Below are positions 32,612 to 45,000 of a DNA stretch of 64,000 bases, piece after piece. The stretch is from Gigaspora margarita. Its lineage: Eukaryota > Glomeromycota > Glomeromycetes > Diversisporales > Gigasporaceae. A model generated the notes under the pieces. That model searched no databases. It had not been told where the DNA came from and saw only the letters and a list, made by a program, of their open reading frames with translations. Position 1 is the stretch's first letter. Each line of letters starts with the position of its first letter. Made by a program: the position numbers and the translations under genes. The stretch lies in assembly GCA_009809945.1 (NCBI GenBank), contig WTPW01001588.1:27963-91962 (forward strand), written 5' to 3'.

Positions 32612-33610
32612 TTAGTGACTGGTAGTATATAGAATATTGATTAGAAGAGAGTATAATATAGTTAGAAAGAACTTCATCTTGGGTGTTGAGATATATATGT
32701 GTTTCAAGAGTTGTAATATTAATAGAGATTTTGAATAATAGTGAAAATGAATTTTTGAGTAAATGTTGTATAAAGGATTTGAGTGTTTGTAAAGGTGGCA
32801 GAAGTGGAAGATTATGTTTTTTAAGGAATTTATTGTAACAAGATTCTTCAAAAGAATGAAATAAATTGATATTTGAGGAAGAATTGGTATTAAGATTTGG
32901 AGTTGTAAATAGTTGTATGTTGGGTATTGAAAAAAGAAAATTATCAGTAAAGATTGGTATTTAAAAATTGTTATTAAATAATTTAAGTTCTATATAGCAA
33001 AGGAATAGTAGATCTCCAAAAGGTGGAAATATGAAGTGACCTGGTACAAGGTTTTCATATGGGAGGTAAATACGTGCTTCAGTAAAAACATAATCAAGTT
33101 GAGGATGTGGTTTAACAGAAATTTTGATATATTGATTTGAATAAAACATAGAGTAATATTCTAGTATATATTGCAAGAAAGAGTCTATAGTTTGTGAAGA
33201 AGGTAGAGTTTGTAGTCTGTAATAGTAAAGAAATTTGTTGTAGCATGTTGTTGGGTTATATATCTCAAGAGGGCTAGAATTGGGGCTAATATAGCTTCTG
33301 TCATTTAAAGAATTTGTAGGTAGTTCAATTTCATCATTATTGTAGTCTTTTTCTAATAGGATTCATTATTAATTTCTAATGTTGGATAGTTGTTAGAGTT
33401 GGTAGCAGTTAGCGGTAAAGAGGCATTGGAGGGAAGTTGTACTTCAGAAGGAGATAAAGATATAGTATCTGCAGTATTGTTAATATCTTCTGTAGAGATG
33501 CTTGCTATTTTAAGCTTGGTTCTCACAGCTACGCAAAATACCATAGCCTGCTCTGTACATTGGGTCTGACTGTCATAAACATGGTCCTCCACATAATTAT
33601 GAATATTCAT
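32612..33610 (-). pseudogene. Remains of a protein with an internal ~75-residue repeat
   Basis: Three minus-strand frames (33353-33610, 32961-33176, 32612-32851) and the DNA between them read as parts of one former coding region. The motif CYNKFL-x4-LQTLPSSQTIDSFLQYIL (33160-33245) recurs as CYNKFLKKHNLPLLPPLQTL followed by KSFIQHLL (32765-32850), and both are followed by a stretch ending in THIYIS or ARIYLP, so the protein held at least two copies of a domain. The helix pattern loosely recalls the N-terminal core-binding domain of tyrosine recombinases, but no catalytic motif was seen and the identity is unproved. The 5' end starts inside the AT satellite at 33600. Confidence 0.42.
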
Positions 33611-33950
33611 AAATATTATGAATATTTATAAATATTATAAATATTCATAATAATTATGAATATTCATAAATATTATAAATATTCATAAATATTATGAATA
33701 TTTATAAATATTTTGAAAATTCATAAATATTATAAAAATTCATAATTATTAAAAATTCATAAATATGAATATTCATAAATATTTTGAATATTCATAAATA
33801 TTTATGAATTTTATAAATATTTTGAATATTTATAATATATTGAATATTCATAAATATTTATGAATATTTATAAATATTTTGAATATTTATAAATATTATA
33901 AATATTTATAAATATTTTGAATATTTATAAATATTATAAATATTTATTGG
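33597..33950. repeat. AT satellite, ATTCATAAATATT type
   Basis: Degenerate 11- to 13-bp units of ATTCATAAATATTATGA and variants in near-palindromic arrangement. Low complexity; related arrays are at 35429-35520 and 35757-36240. Confidence 0.85.
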
Positions 33951-34194
33951 AGTTTACTAGGTTTTGCCCTCTGTATTGTGCTTGTATATCACATTCAAAC
34001 AATCTACCAATTAAATTTGAAGTTCAGGTGCAATGTGCAAATTTCTTTGTTGTCCAAAGCATAGCAAGGACACACCTGTACAAGTAAACTTGAATGCATG
34101 TCTATGCAATGTTAGTCAGCTCCGGCCAATAAAATTTGAGAATTGCTAGTTCTTGTGATAATCTGCAGTCAGTGTAACAATTGTTCAATAGACC
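33951..34194. other. Spacer
   Basis: Short mixed-composition segment between the AT satellite and the 34203 element. Nothing recognised. Confidence 0.4.
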
Positions 34195-34202
34195 GTTTTC
34201 AG

Positions 34203-34831
34203 GGCTTTACTTATTTGTGCCAGTAATACAAACTCCTAAAAAGGGGTCATCTAAAGCGGAGTAGAATCACATGACAGTTGGGGCCAATCAAATAATCAAA
34301 TTTTGATGATCTTTGGCAAAGCAAACAAAAAAGAGAAGTGAAAACCTTGAAAAATACAAAAAATGGTAGTCTAAACCTACCTTGTTGCTTTAATTAAAAA
34401 TGTCGGGAAGGCAATTTTGCTTATATATTATAATTTAAAACCTTTCTAATCCAGATTTAAGATAATCCTAATCCTAAAGTTAATTTGATAAAAATATATT
34501 ATAAGAATCTATTCCACTTTAGATGCCTCCTAAAAAGGCAACTACAAATCAGTGAGTTCGAATTTTGATCATTCCGGATCAGCCTAATATGAATTCCAAA
34601 CATATGCAAAAGAAAAAAGTGAAAATATGCCAAAACTAGTGTTTAAATCGACCTTTATGCACTAATTAAAAATGCCAGAACCGAAATTTTACATATAATG
34701 GGCAACTATCTATAGCCATACCTCTTAAAGCTACCTCCTGATTCTAACTTTGCATTCTTACACACTTTGTTTATTTACAAAATTAAATTTCTTTTTTGGG
34801 TTGTATTACTGGCACAAATAAGTAAATTCCT
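34203..34831. mobile_element. 629-bp hAT-like element, GTGCCAGTAATACAA ends
   Basis: The ends share ATTTACTTATTTGTGCC-type inverted sequence (TTTACTTATTTGTGCCAGTA at left, its complement at right). Exact 8-bp duplication GTTTTCAG flanks it at 34195-34202 and 34832-34839. It is a full-length relative of the 26238-26720 copy in opposite orientation; many CG sites of that copy are CA or TG here. Non-coding. Confidence 0.83.
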
Positions 34832-34839
34832 GTTTTCAG

Positions 34840-35428
34840 TATTACACATGTGCACTATTTTTTATGGCTATGTATTAATTTAAAATTATGTGCTTGTTTT
34901 CGCTTCAGACCTATATCAGATTCTGATTTCCTAGTATAATGATATTTTCAAAAATTTGTAATATCAAAAAAATTATTTACATAACCACTTTTCAAGCTCT
35001 AACAAAAAAAATTTCTTGCAAAATTATGTTATAAGCTATTACTCTTTCTAATCTCTAATTATAACCCAACCCTAAATCTAACCTTATATTATTTTAATTT
35101 ATATAAAATTATTTTGTTACAGATCTACAAATTATGTTTACCAATATACTGTGATAAATTAACACATTGTAGAGTGTGTTGTATAGGATTATTTATACAT
35201 AGTGATAAAATTATTTTGGGTTTCAGGACCCGAAATTAAAAAATTTTCCCAAAATTGGTTTTGACCTATTTTACTTAAAACCTGAAATTTTTTGATTCTT
35301 TTTTTAAATAGATGAAATTATAAGGAACATAAATATATAAATTTTATTTGCTCTTCCTTATAAAAAATTTTAATTTATTTTACAAAACCTAAAATAGGCA
35401 TTTTTAAAAATCAATTTCAGTAGCATCT
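34840..35428. other. Spacer with a decayed GCAAAATTTTGCAAG-type module
   Basis: Around 34985-35100 the minus strand reads TTGCAAGAAATTTTTTTTGT preceded by a GGTTAGATTTAGGGTTGGG run, the same order as in other copies of this module (28187, 38524, 59789). Otherwise AT-rich without a gene. Confidence 0.5.
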
Positions 35429-35520
35429 ATGAGATTATCCATATTTATAAATATTTTGAATATTTATAAATATTATGAATATTTACAAATATTATAAATA
35501 TTTATAAATATTTAAAATAT
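35429..35520. repeat. AT satellite, short array
   Basis: Units of ATATTTATAAATATTATGA, as in 33597-33950. Confidence 0.8.
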
Positions 35521-35756
35521 AAACCCAATCTAGTTTAAATAAACCTAACCTAGTTTCAAAATTAAGTTACCAAAATAGGGCTTATGTAACATTATATAAC
35601 ATTAGTAGTATGTAACCTAAAATTATTTTTGCGAAAATAGTGCAATAAGCTTTTGTATAACAATAATGCATATTTATATTACACAAATTATATAACTATA
35701 TGATATGCAATAATTGGCCACAATAGGGTCTTTCAACATGTAATTCCAAATATTTT

Positions 35757-36240
35757 AAACTATAAATGAATATATTCATAAATATATTCATAAATATATT
35801 TACACTATTTATGAATATTCATAATATTTATGAATATTCATAATATTTATAAATATTCATAATATTTATAAATATTCATAATTTTTATAAATATTTATAA
35901 TATTTATGAATATTCATAAACATTATAAATATTCAAAATATTTATGAATATTCAAAATATTTTAAATATTATGAATATTCTTAAATATTATGAATATTTA
36001 TAAATATTTTGAATATTCATAAATAATATGAATATTCATAAATATTATGAATGCTCATAAATATTATGAATATTCATAAATATTATAAATATTCATAAAT
36101 ATTATGAATAATCATAAATATTATGAATATTTATGAATATTAGAATATCTATAATTTATATTCGAATATTCATAAATCTATATATATTCGAATATATTCA
36201 TAAATATAGTATTCGAATACAAGCACTATTATATATAATA
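35757..36240. repeat. AT satellite, long array
   Basis: About 480 bp of ATTCATAAATATTATGA-type units with many local palindromes. Strongly slippage- and hairpin-prone sequence. Confidence 0.85.
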
Positions 36241-36479
36241 TATTAGGCTTCAGACACACAATAGTTCCTGTTAATCTAGTATATTTCATGTTTTTGTCTT
36301 TGCTATCTTGTTTTGTTTTGTTTGGAATGATCTGGGTTATATATCAGATAATTTCGTAAGGTGCCAGGATTTAGATGACTCCTAAAAGCAATAGCCAATA
36401 AAATCATTGATTTACACATATAATTTTGTATTATCATATATAGCATGATAGAAGTTTGTTTTGATTGGACAAAATTTGT

Positions 36480-36990
36480 ATGGTTTACTCATGATTATCT
36501 GTGATAATTAACCAATCAAATTACATGATTTTTAAAATATTCATCACTCTAATACTAATAGAAAGTGAAAAAACTTCATATCAAAAAAATTTAAAATATA
36601 CATAATATTTTATTAAATATATTTAAAGAATAGATAAATATGCGTAGGTAGATAAATGTAATATTTATTATTAATAAATTTGAACTTATAACAATTTGCA
36701 CAATACAGATATATATAACCCAAAATTTTAATTATAGTTAATGAACCAAACACAAGCCAGTCTAAATATTAAACCCAGATTTCTACTAGAAAACTTTTAC
36801 TTATTTAAGCTAAATAATTAGTAATAAAAATTTATTTAAATTAACATAATAAAGTAGCTTAAGCAAAAAACATTCAGTTATCTTATATTAAGTATAACTT
36901 TGTATGATCAAATAGGTGACAATATATTTTTCTTCTAAATAAAGTCCCTCAATTTTGAGGCTATACTCTAAATAATTACCTTGAAGTATA
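36480..36990. repeat. Dispersed repeat shared with 56610-57090
   Basis: Shared ordered phrases include GTGATAATTAACCAATCAAA, TATTTATTATTAATAAA, TTAAACCCAG, TTAGTAATAAAA and CTTAAGCAAAAAA, over about 480 bp in the same orientation. The copy here is poorer in C and G. Non-coding; it lies inside an ACAGG-tipped element at the other site, so this copy is probably the remnant of such an element. Confidence 0.72.
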
Positions 36991-37363
36991 AATAACACGT
37001 TAAAAAAAAAAGGTTCATGTTAAACTACAAGAGTTAGTTTAAATTGACAAATGACTAGTGAAAAAACTTATATTTTTTTTTCATTTTTACATATAAGTGA
37101 ACTATCTTTTCCTATTTGATCCATAGTGATCCGAAAGTTTTAAATGTTACTTTAGAACTTGAAGAGCATGCTTGTAAAAAAAATTCACTAATCATATGAA
37201 AAATAGGGTTGCAATATTATCTAAAAAAAGAAGTTTTGCGCGATTTCATATAATAAAAATTATTATGCGTGATCTATCAGCCAATCAAAATTAATCTGAT
37301 GATCTGAATCAAACAACTAATTAAACCAAACTCTCTATTATGCTATTACATAAACCATATGGG
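36991..37363. other. AT-rich spacer
   Basis: No gene or clear repeat. Confidence 0.4.
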
Positions 37364-37946
37364 TCATGGACTAGCAAAATCTTATCCTGTATCACCATAA
37401 AGTTGTCACAGTCACGTGATAATTGAAAAAAATTTTAAAGTTCATTTAAGTTAGGGTTAGGGTCTATTTTATGATTAAAAGTTAGAGCCCATCGTTCAAG
37501 GAAAACATTTTGTTAAAACAAGCGATTTTTGACAAAATGAACATTTGATTTGAATTTTCCGGATCATGTTACATTACACCTGATCTCAAAATATGATTGG
37601 TTTACCCCACAAAAATTTCATGTGACTGCAGAATTTTTATGGCGATACTGGGGAAGATGTTTTAAATTTTTACCTCTTAATTTTTGTTTATAATGCAGAA
37701 TTTAAAAAAATTGAGTTTCGTTAAATAAACAATGCATGTGATTATAAAACATTGATTGAACAGTCCAATTTAATTGAGCTGTCTTTAAAAATTGTTTGCC
37801 TTCAAGTTAAAATATCTCAATAATTTACTAAATCATTATAGAACAAAAAAATATGCTCTATACTAACAAGAACTAATACTTTAATTTGAATGCAAAATTT
37901 CATAAGTTTCAGAAAAAGCTGGAAGGTCTTTTTGCTAGTCCATGAC
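37364..37946. mobile_element. Inverted-repeat element with a nested CACGTG-family element
   Basis: GTCATGGACTAGCAAAA at about 37365 pairs with TTTTTGCTAGTCCATGAC at about 37929-37946. The 8-bp flanks CCATATGG and ACATATGA share a CATATG core, a possible decayed duplication. The element at 37389-37648 is nested just inside the left end. Confidence 0.6.
37389..37648. mobile_element. 260-bp CACGTG-family element
   Basis: Left end GTATCACCATAAAGTTGTCA with CAGTCACGTGAT; right end TGACTGCAGAATTTTTATGG then CGATAC. Contains a GTTAGGGTTAGGG run and a CATTACACCTGATCTC segment followed by GATTGGTTT, as in relatives at 28003-28384 and 59624-59942. Non-coding. Confidence 0.65.
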
Positions 37947-38500
37947 ACATATGACCGAAAACCATCTAACCTTGAGTATAGATGCCTGACAAAACTATTT
38001 TACTATTGATGAAATGACGAAACCATAAGTTTCGTCAAGTTTTGCCAGGTAGAAAATTATGAATTTACTTGAATTTCATTTTTCTTAAAATTTCATCATT
38101 TTGTCAAGTATAACTAACCTTGGGGTGCGCGGTATACTATATATATCAAAACTATATGTGGTATATCATATAAAAATTTACTAAGATTTTTTTTTTGAAA
38201 TGTTGTATAACAATCCCTATAAAAAAATCTATCCGGATATGCACGTGTTTCTATGGAAAAGCATGGTGATCTGTGGAATGGCTAGAGAACCGGGTTTGCA
38301 CGTATGAATTCTGTGTTGGCATAAATAAAATGGTCTGAATTGGACTGCCTGCCCAGATATTTTGAACCATAAATGGACGGGTTTTGCTGAACTTTACTAA
38401 GCCAAAATTGGCACACGTAAGTTCATGTGCATATATTTCTTACGAGTTATAAGTAAGAGAGAATGAATTCAATTAGTTAGAGTATAATATAATTGTGAAG
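37947..38500. other. Spacer with small inverted repeats
   Basis: CTGACAAAACTATT and GTTTTGCCAG plus GATGAAATGACGAAAC and related complements lie within 37985-38115. No gene is supported. Confidence 0.4.
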
Positions 38501-38518
38501 GGTAGTAACAAACATGCC

Positions 38519-38700
38519 TATAGCAAAATTTTGCAAGTAATTTTTTTTGTTAGGAATTAAAGAGCTTTTTCATATGCAAGATTTTGAGATACAGAGGATT
38601 TTTTAAAAAAAGTCAGTTGTTTTGAATTTTCACGTCGCATTACACTTGATCCTGCGATTTTATTGCCCATACGAGATACACGTGCATTTAATACGTGTAA
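38519..38700 (+). repeat. CACGTG-family core module, lone copy
   Basis: CTATAGCAAAATTTTGCAAG, then a T-run, GATTTTTT, TTTTCACGTCGCATTACACT and TGATCCTGCGATTTTATTG follow in the order seen in 59789-59925. No clear inverted ends were found, so this is a truncated relic. Confidence 0.6.
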
Positions 38701-39734
38701 TTCCAACTAAGGAGCCTATACGTATCATCCTGAATGCGTGCCATCCCGTATAAAAAGCTTACACGTGCTATTCTTGACATGCACAACGTGCCGATACATA
38801 TCATTTTAAACATGTGCCATTTTGTGTAGCATGCATATATGTGCTACAGTACATGTCCATTACAGACTTCTTCGTGCTAAACCGTAACACCACCCAGACC
38901 ACTTTTTTTATAGGGAATATCGAATATGTATTCTTTAATTTGAACCAGCGTTTATTCTTTAATACACAAGTTCAAACCTTTATTTAGATGCACAGCCTTT
39001 AAAATTGATTGCTTCTAAACCAAATTTCATATAGGTAAGTATTACATTCCTAAGAACAAAGTTACTAAGCAAAATCTATATTTTAGTTGAAGAATTATCA
39101 GTTTATTCAATTTTGTTTGATTAATTTAAGTAACAATTGCTCGTTTAAAAAGAGGCAGAAAAAAGTTGTTTTCCAATAAATGATGAAAAAAAATCTCGTA
39201 ACTTTGTAAAAACTATGTGAAAGAATCACTTCGTTACAAATGTTTCCAGCTAAGAAAAGATAAATGACCCATGCATCTAAAGAAGTGAAGCACGATTTTA
39301 TTATAAAAAATATATTATATAGTTAATCTATTAATAATCACTTAAAATCATCGATTACTTAAATAAGGTAGCTGCATGACACTGTCATGCAAAACCAGGA
39401 ACAGAAGAATCAGTAGATCATATTAGAAGTTTTAAAAATATAATATTTTAGCAGTTTATTAATACTAACTAATAAATTATGTATACCTTAGTTTACATGT
39501 GTATTGTACAGAGTTGGCATATAACTAGGTCACATTAATAAATTTCAAATGAGTCATATAAATTCATTAATTATATTAGTAGTTTAATTGGTCATGTGCT
39601 AACACTATGTACATTTTTTAGTGTTTATTGTTTAATTATGTTTAAAAGCTTAACTTATTCGGTATGATGATAAAATATGATATAGGAAGCATTTTATGTA
39701 GAGAACAAAGTTGTAAATAGCATTATTAAATATC
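38701..39734. other. Gene-free stretch with CGTGC-rich zone
   Basis: 38690-38880 carries many ACGTG(C/T) and CATGTGC-type motifs without a fixed period, similar to 57990-58150. The rest is AT-rich. No gene is supported. Confidence 0.4.
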
Positions 39735-40297
39735 GCGGATGATTGCGAAATCGGATGATAGTGAAATCCACGTAATCTCCATATCATCAGATTTCCTAAA
39801 ATTTCCAAAAATCGTGTAAACAATCAATCTAATTGATCTACACTATGTAATCAAAACAATCAAATGCTATAACCGGGGGTTAACTCAATATTGCCTATAT
39901 GCTGCATAAATCGCATTCTTGATATCTATATATAAAAGACCTTCTAACTATATCAAAAAGGCGACCCTAACCCTAACCCTAAACACGAGACAAAATTTTT
40001 TTTTTGTTAATGGTTTTATAGACTCTTTTGTGCCTCATGGTTAGGGTTAGGGATAGGGTTAGAGAGCTTTTTGATACAGTTAGAAGGTCTTTTATATATA
40101 GATATCAAGAATGCGATTTATGCAGCATATAAGCATACCGACCGGTTATTCGAACTGGTCATAGCACTCGATTGTTTTGATTATGTAGTGTAGATCGATT
40201 AGATCGATTGTTTACATGATTTTTGGAAATTTTAGGAAATCCGATGCATATAGAGATCACGTGGATTTCACTATCATCTGATTTCATGATCATCCGC
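39735..40297. mobile_element. 563-bp foldback with telomere-like runs
   Basis: GCGGATGATTGCGAAATCGG and its complement ending GATCATCCGC are the tips; the arms pair throughout (AGTGAAATCCACGT, CTATATATAAAAGACCTTCT and complements). Near the centre, CCCTAACCCTAACCCTAA (39963-39980) faces GGTTAGGGTTAGGGATAGGG (40037-40056). The telomere-like units are thus part of the stem. No transposase. Flanking TAAATAT on both sides is suggestive but does not abut the tips. Confidence 0.75.
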
Positions 40298-41062
40298 AAC
40301 AGTAAATATTATAAAATATATATATATATATATATTTTAAAAATCAAGCAGTATATAAATAGACAAAACCAGTATTACTATTGAAATTTGGGAGTGTGTC
40401 AGATTAGAGGGCCAGATTTAGGTTAGCGATAGTAAACAAGAGTGGATATATAAGGTTGGGTTTATAAATATAACGAAATAGGATTCACAAACAATACAAA
40501 AATAAATGAAAGCCAAGAGATCGATAAATAAATATTCTTTAAGAAAACTTTATTATAATAGAGGAATTATTTAAATAATATCTAATGCTATCTAATACCT
40601 CATTCTTGCTCTCTCTATTATGTATAAGGGACAAAAACATCTCAATACACAAAGAGCGAACACATTGGACTTATATACATTTGTAATCTATATAAATTAT
40701 TTACACCAATCAATTGTCAGTTTAACTTCCTTCTGCCTTACACAATCAATTTGTCATTAGATATAACAACTAAAAGTCTAATTGCCCTTCAACACCTATA
40801 AACTTGATCATAATATTACTTTGTGTGAGGGGTGAGATGATAATATTTAAATATTTCGTATTCATTCATCCCTAAAAGAAGCAATAATAATTTATACATA
40901 ATTGATCTGTGTACAAAAGCAATGGCATGATGATTATTAATATAGACATTCGATGCATCACGATAGCTTTAATTAATTGTAAAACCCAAGAATAACTAAA
41001 TAAGGTAATAGGAGTAACATGTGTTACAGAGGTACAATTGAAAGGTTTAAGGATGATCAAAT
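40298..41062. other. Gene-free stretch left of the Gypsy element
   Basis: Begins with an (AT)n microsatellite (40315-40336). No supported gene; the minus frame 40872-41072 runs into the LTR. Confidence 0.45.
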
Positions 41063-41066
41063 GTAA

Positions 41067-41625
41067 TGTCATGGGGTAAACGTGATATATCAGGTAATCA
41101 TGTAAAGAATACTACGCTACAATTAAGATGTCAATCAATCATGTGTATAGTTGACAATAAATAATTGACAATGATGATTGGCAATGCATATCAGCAGTTC
41201 ATAACCGATCATGCATATAATGAATTGCGCATAATCGATCAGTTGTGCTCAGGGCTTGGCGTATGGCAGAATGATTTAGAAACTTTCAATATATCATATA
41301 ATAGCCATATTATGATAACATCGTAGATAGGGTATCGTACAATTGTAGTCTCATAGTTTCCATAATATTCCATAATGTTAGACTAGAGAATCCCATAACA
41401 TTTGTAAAGTATAAAAAGAAGGATTGTTTTATCTATTAGAGGAAGTAATCTTTGGATTAGTATATTAAAAAAGTCCAATAAAGTATATAATAGACTTTGA
41501 TATATTAAATTTTAAGTTACGTTTATACTAAATCAGGCAAAATCACTACGTCACACCTCTGGCGAGTGGCCTTTTATCACTTTTTGTATCATAAAATTAA
41601 GAAATATCAAATTCTCCCCATAACA
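41067..41625 (+). repeat. 5' LTR of the Gypsy fossil
   Basis: 559 bp from TGTCATGGGG to CCCCATAACA. It is poorer in CpG than its partner at 47272-47828. The 3' portion CACACCTCTGGCGAGTGGCC is shared with the solo LTR at 4833-5303. Directly after it comes TTTGGTGGTAACTG, where the primer-binding site would lie; the tRNA was not identified. Confidence 0.93.
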
Positions 41626-41690
41626 TTTGGTGGTAACTGTAAGATTCAAGAACTTCTAAAACACTGAACACTAAAGAATATAATTGAAGA

Positions 41691-42560
41691 AATGAATACT
41701 GAACAATTTAAAGAATTTATGGAAATGATGTCTGGAAAATCAAGTCCTAAAAAAAACAACTATGTACGAATTAAAAGTTTTTTTGGTACTGAAGACGAAG
41801 ACTCTATTGAATGGTTTGACAATTTTGAATGTGTGGCGAAAGCTAACAATTGGAATGGAGACTGAAAACTACAATTTGCTTCTGGATATCTAAAAGAAGT
41901 AGTGGCTGATTGGTATAAAGAAGTAAGAAGTAATATTACCTACTGGAAAACTGAGAGTGAGAATGAAGTTGAAAAGAATAAAAGTTTCTATCACCTTCTT
42001 GTAGAACAGTTCGCGCCTTCAGAAAACCAACATCATAGGCAACTAAAACAAAATTCTTTAACCCAACAAGATCATAAAAGAGTAGATACCTATATCACAA
42101 AATTTAAAAGATTACTAAATAGGGTGAATACTAACAATTATCTTCCAGACGCCTATATAGTAAGAATGTTTTTAGGATAGTTAAAAGGTTTGAATGCCGT
42201 ATTAGTCGCTGTTGCCATACCAAAAAAATTGAGCGAGACAGTAGCTGCGGCTAGGAGAGTTGAAGCGGGTAACTACTATGGTCAGCATAATTCAGAAGTA
42301 GCAAAATAGTTAAAGATGAAGAATGAATTAAGCGATATTAAGAAGAGGATTAATGAGATGGTACTAAATTACGCAATGTTAGCACATAAATTAGATAAGT
42401 CCAGAAGTAACAGCCAGTCATTGATACAAGAAAAGGGGCCCAGTGTTACAAATGTGGAAAGATCAGACATTATAGTAGGAATTGCCGGTCTGAAAAAAAT
42501 GTTTTTAATAACAAAGCCAAAGATAGAAAGAAGAAATGGAACAAGACCCAACCATTGAAT
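41691..42560 (+). mobile_element. gag region of the Gypsy fossil
   Basis: Contains recognisable retrotransposon gag capsid sequence, for example around WFDNFECVAKANNW and DTYITKFKRLLNRV. The downstream part would hold the nucleocapsid zone. Decayed. Confidence 0.75.
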
Positions 42561-42999
42561 TATTGCGAAATAAGTTTAGATAGTAATAAACAAAATAAAG
42601 AGATGTATAATCTTGGAAGTGAATCGGTAAGCCCTAAAATCCAAAAACAACCCGTTATCCCTAACTAAAACAACCGCTTAAGAGAGAAGAAGGTGACTAA
42701 GACTCAACTGGTTATAGAAGAAGGAGGAAGGTCGAGAATGGAAACAGATATCGATCCTGTTGCAGATATGGAAAACACTATTAATAAAATTAGAAAAAAA
42801 TGGGGACCATCAATAGTAGACAACCTAGAACCATATAATGTAGCTGATGATATTCTATCGCTAACAACTAGTGCCACAGTGGACAAATTCTTCAATACCC
42901 AAATCAGAGAAAGAATTTGGCCAAATTATTAAAAAGACCTTTGCCTCCACGAGAAACAAATTTGGTAAACTTCGAGGAAATATGTCAGATGACTGCTGC

Positions 43000-44560
43000 T
43001 AGGTGCTATGTTAGGATCTGAAACATGCCAATTTTAGCTGTTTTGGATTTAGAAGCAGCCATGAGCATCATATCCAAGAGATTGCTCGATAAAATAGGCT
43101 TGAAAATTGATGAAGGCTTGGTAACAGTGGTAGTTATGGCCACGGGGGCCAAAGCTAAAACTTTAGAAAGGTAAAAGATGTTAAAATTATGGTACAAAAT
43201 ATAGTGATATCTACCTCCTTACAAGTTTTAGAATCATCAGATGATACCTTACTATTGCAAACTGATTGGTTCCAAAAAGCAAATGTGTGTATATATTTTG
43301 ATAAACAAAAATTATATTTACAATACATCGACCAAGTGGTTGAAGTACCAATATTGAATAATGGAGTCGAGACTCTGGCCCCCTATTAAGAAGAGGGTGG
43401 ATTTAAAAGTGAAGGTAGTGATACTTTCGATGAATTTGAGTATGAAGAAGACAATGAAGCAGAAGAAGTGGAGGGTCGTTTCGTAGATTGGTCTTTAACA
43501 GTAGAAAAGAACCCTGCTCTATATCTGACGAATATTGAAGAAGTGCCCATCAAAGATGATGATGACGAGGTAGAAAAGACAATCAAAGACCAAATTTTGG
43601 AGCTAGTAAATAATAATGAACTTACAATAGAGCAGCAACAACAAGCCCGAAAGTTTTTGCTAGCCAAAAGGGATATGTTCGCTCAAGGGCTTGATGAATT
43701 AGATTGTACTAATGTCATTACATATTCTATTCACACTGGTGACACTACCCCAATTAGACAATCCTATTATAGGACTGGCTATAATGAAAATGAATTTATT
43801 AGTCAAGAGATAATGAAACTAAAGAAAAAGGGACTTATTCGTGAAGCCAATAGCCCGTGGGCATCTCCTTTTGTTTTTGTGCCAAAGAAAAACAGAAAAA
43901 TGCATTTTTGTGTGGACTACAGGAAGCTAAATTCAGTAACAAAAAAGGATTTGTACCTGTTACTCCACAAAAATGACTTATTGGATACCTTTGGTCATTT
44001 GGAGTGGTTCTCGACTCTCGACTTGATGAGCAGATATTAGCAGGTAGGAGTAAGAGAAGAAGATAAGGAGAAGACTACCTTTATTACAATATATGGTACC
44101 TACGAATTTAACGTGATGCTCTTCAGGCTGTATAATGCCCCAGGAACATTTCAATGGCTAATAGATCAAGTACTATGGGAATGTATAGGGAAATATGTGG
44201 TCGTCTATTTGGATGATATTAACATATATTCGAGCACATTTAAAGAACATTTAAGGCATATAGAATTAGTTTTTAACAAACTAAAAGGAGCAGGGTTAAA
44301 GTTAAACCTAGAAAAATGTAAATTCTTCTGCTCTGAAATTCAATATCTAGGTCACGTGATAAACAAAGAAGGAGTAAGGCTAGACGAAGCTAAAATAAAG
44401 AAAGTGAAAAATTTTCCAATACCCGGTAATTTGAGGCAACTAAGGGGGTTTATAGGTTTGGCCTTGTATTATAGACATTTTGTAATTGGGTTTGCAAAAA
44501 TAGCCCAACCTTTTCATAAGCTCTTAGAAAAGGGAACACCCTATAATTGGACGGAAGAGC
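43000..44560 (+). mobile_element. Protease and reverse-transcriptase region of the Gypsy fossil
   Basis: An aspartic-protease-like segment lies at about 43030-43400. Reverse-transcriptase motifs follow, including SPWASPFVFVPKKN, DYRKLNSVT and the catalytic-site neighbourhood YLDDINIYS. Fossil coding sequence. Confidence 0.88.
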
Positions 44561-44589
44561 AACAACATGCATTTGAAACCCTAAAATGA

Positions 44590-45000
44590 CACTTAATTAT
44601 GACCCCTATCCTCTGTTATCCAGATTTTAACAATATATTTGTACTACATACAGATGCTTCAGGTATGGGACTAGGTGCCGTGTTGGCCCAAAAAGATGAA
44701 GACAACAAGGAATACATTGTTATGTATGCAAGTCGAGGTCTTAGTAAAATGGAAAGAAATTATTCTGCTTCAGAACTTGAATGTTTGGCAGTAGTATGGG
44801 CTGTGGAGTACTTTTACTACTACTTAGGGGCCAAACAATTCATCTTAATTACAGACCATGCTGCACTTAAATAGTTAAATACCTCCGAATTAAAGGGTAT
44901 AAGGGCATGTTGGATACTAAGGTTACAACCTTATAATTATTTGATTGTGCATAGGGCCGGTCAAAAACATTCTAATATAGATGCACTATTGTGAATGTAT
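44590..45000 (+). mobile_element. RNase H region of the Gypsy fossil
   Basis: LHTDASGMGLGAVLAQ, ASELECLAVVWAVEYF and ITDHAALK are typical Ty3/Gypsy RNase H motifs. Confidence 0.85.

Noticed and set aside
39963-40056. Interstitial telomere or chromosome-end fusion
   Set aside because: The TTAGGG-like runs are short, imperfect and part of the inverted arms of a foldback element.
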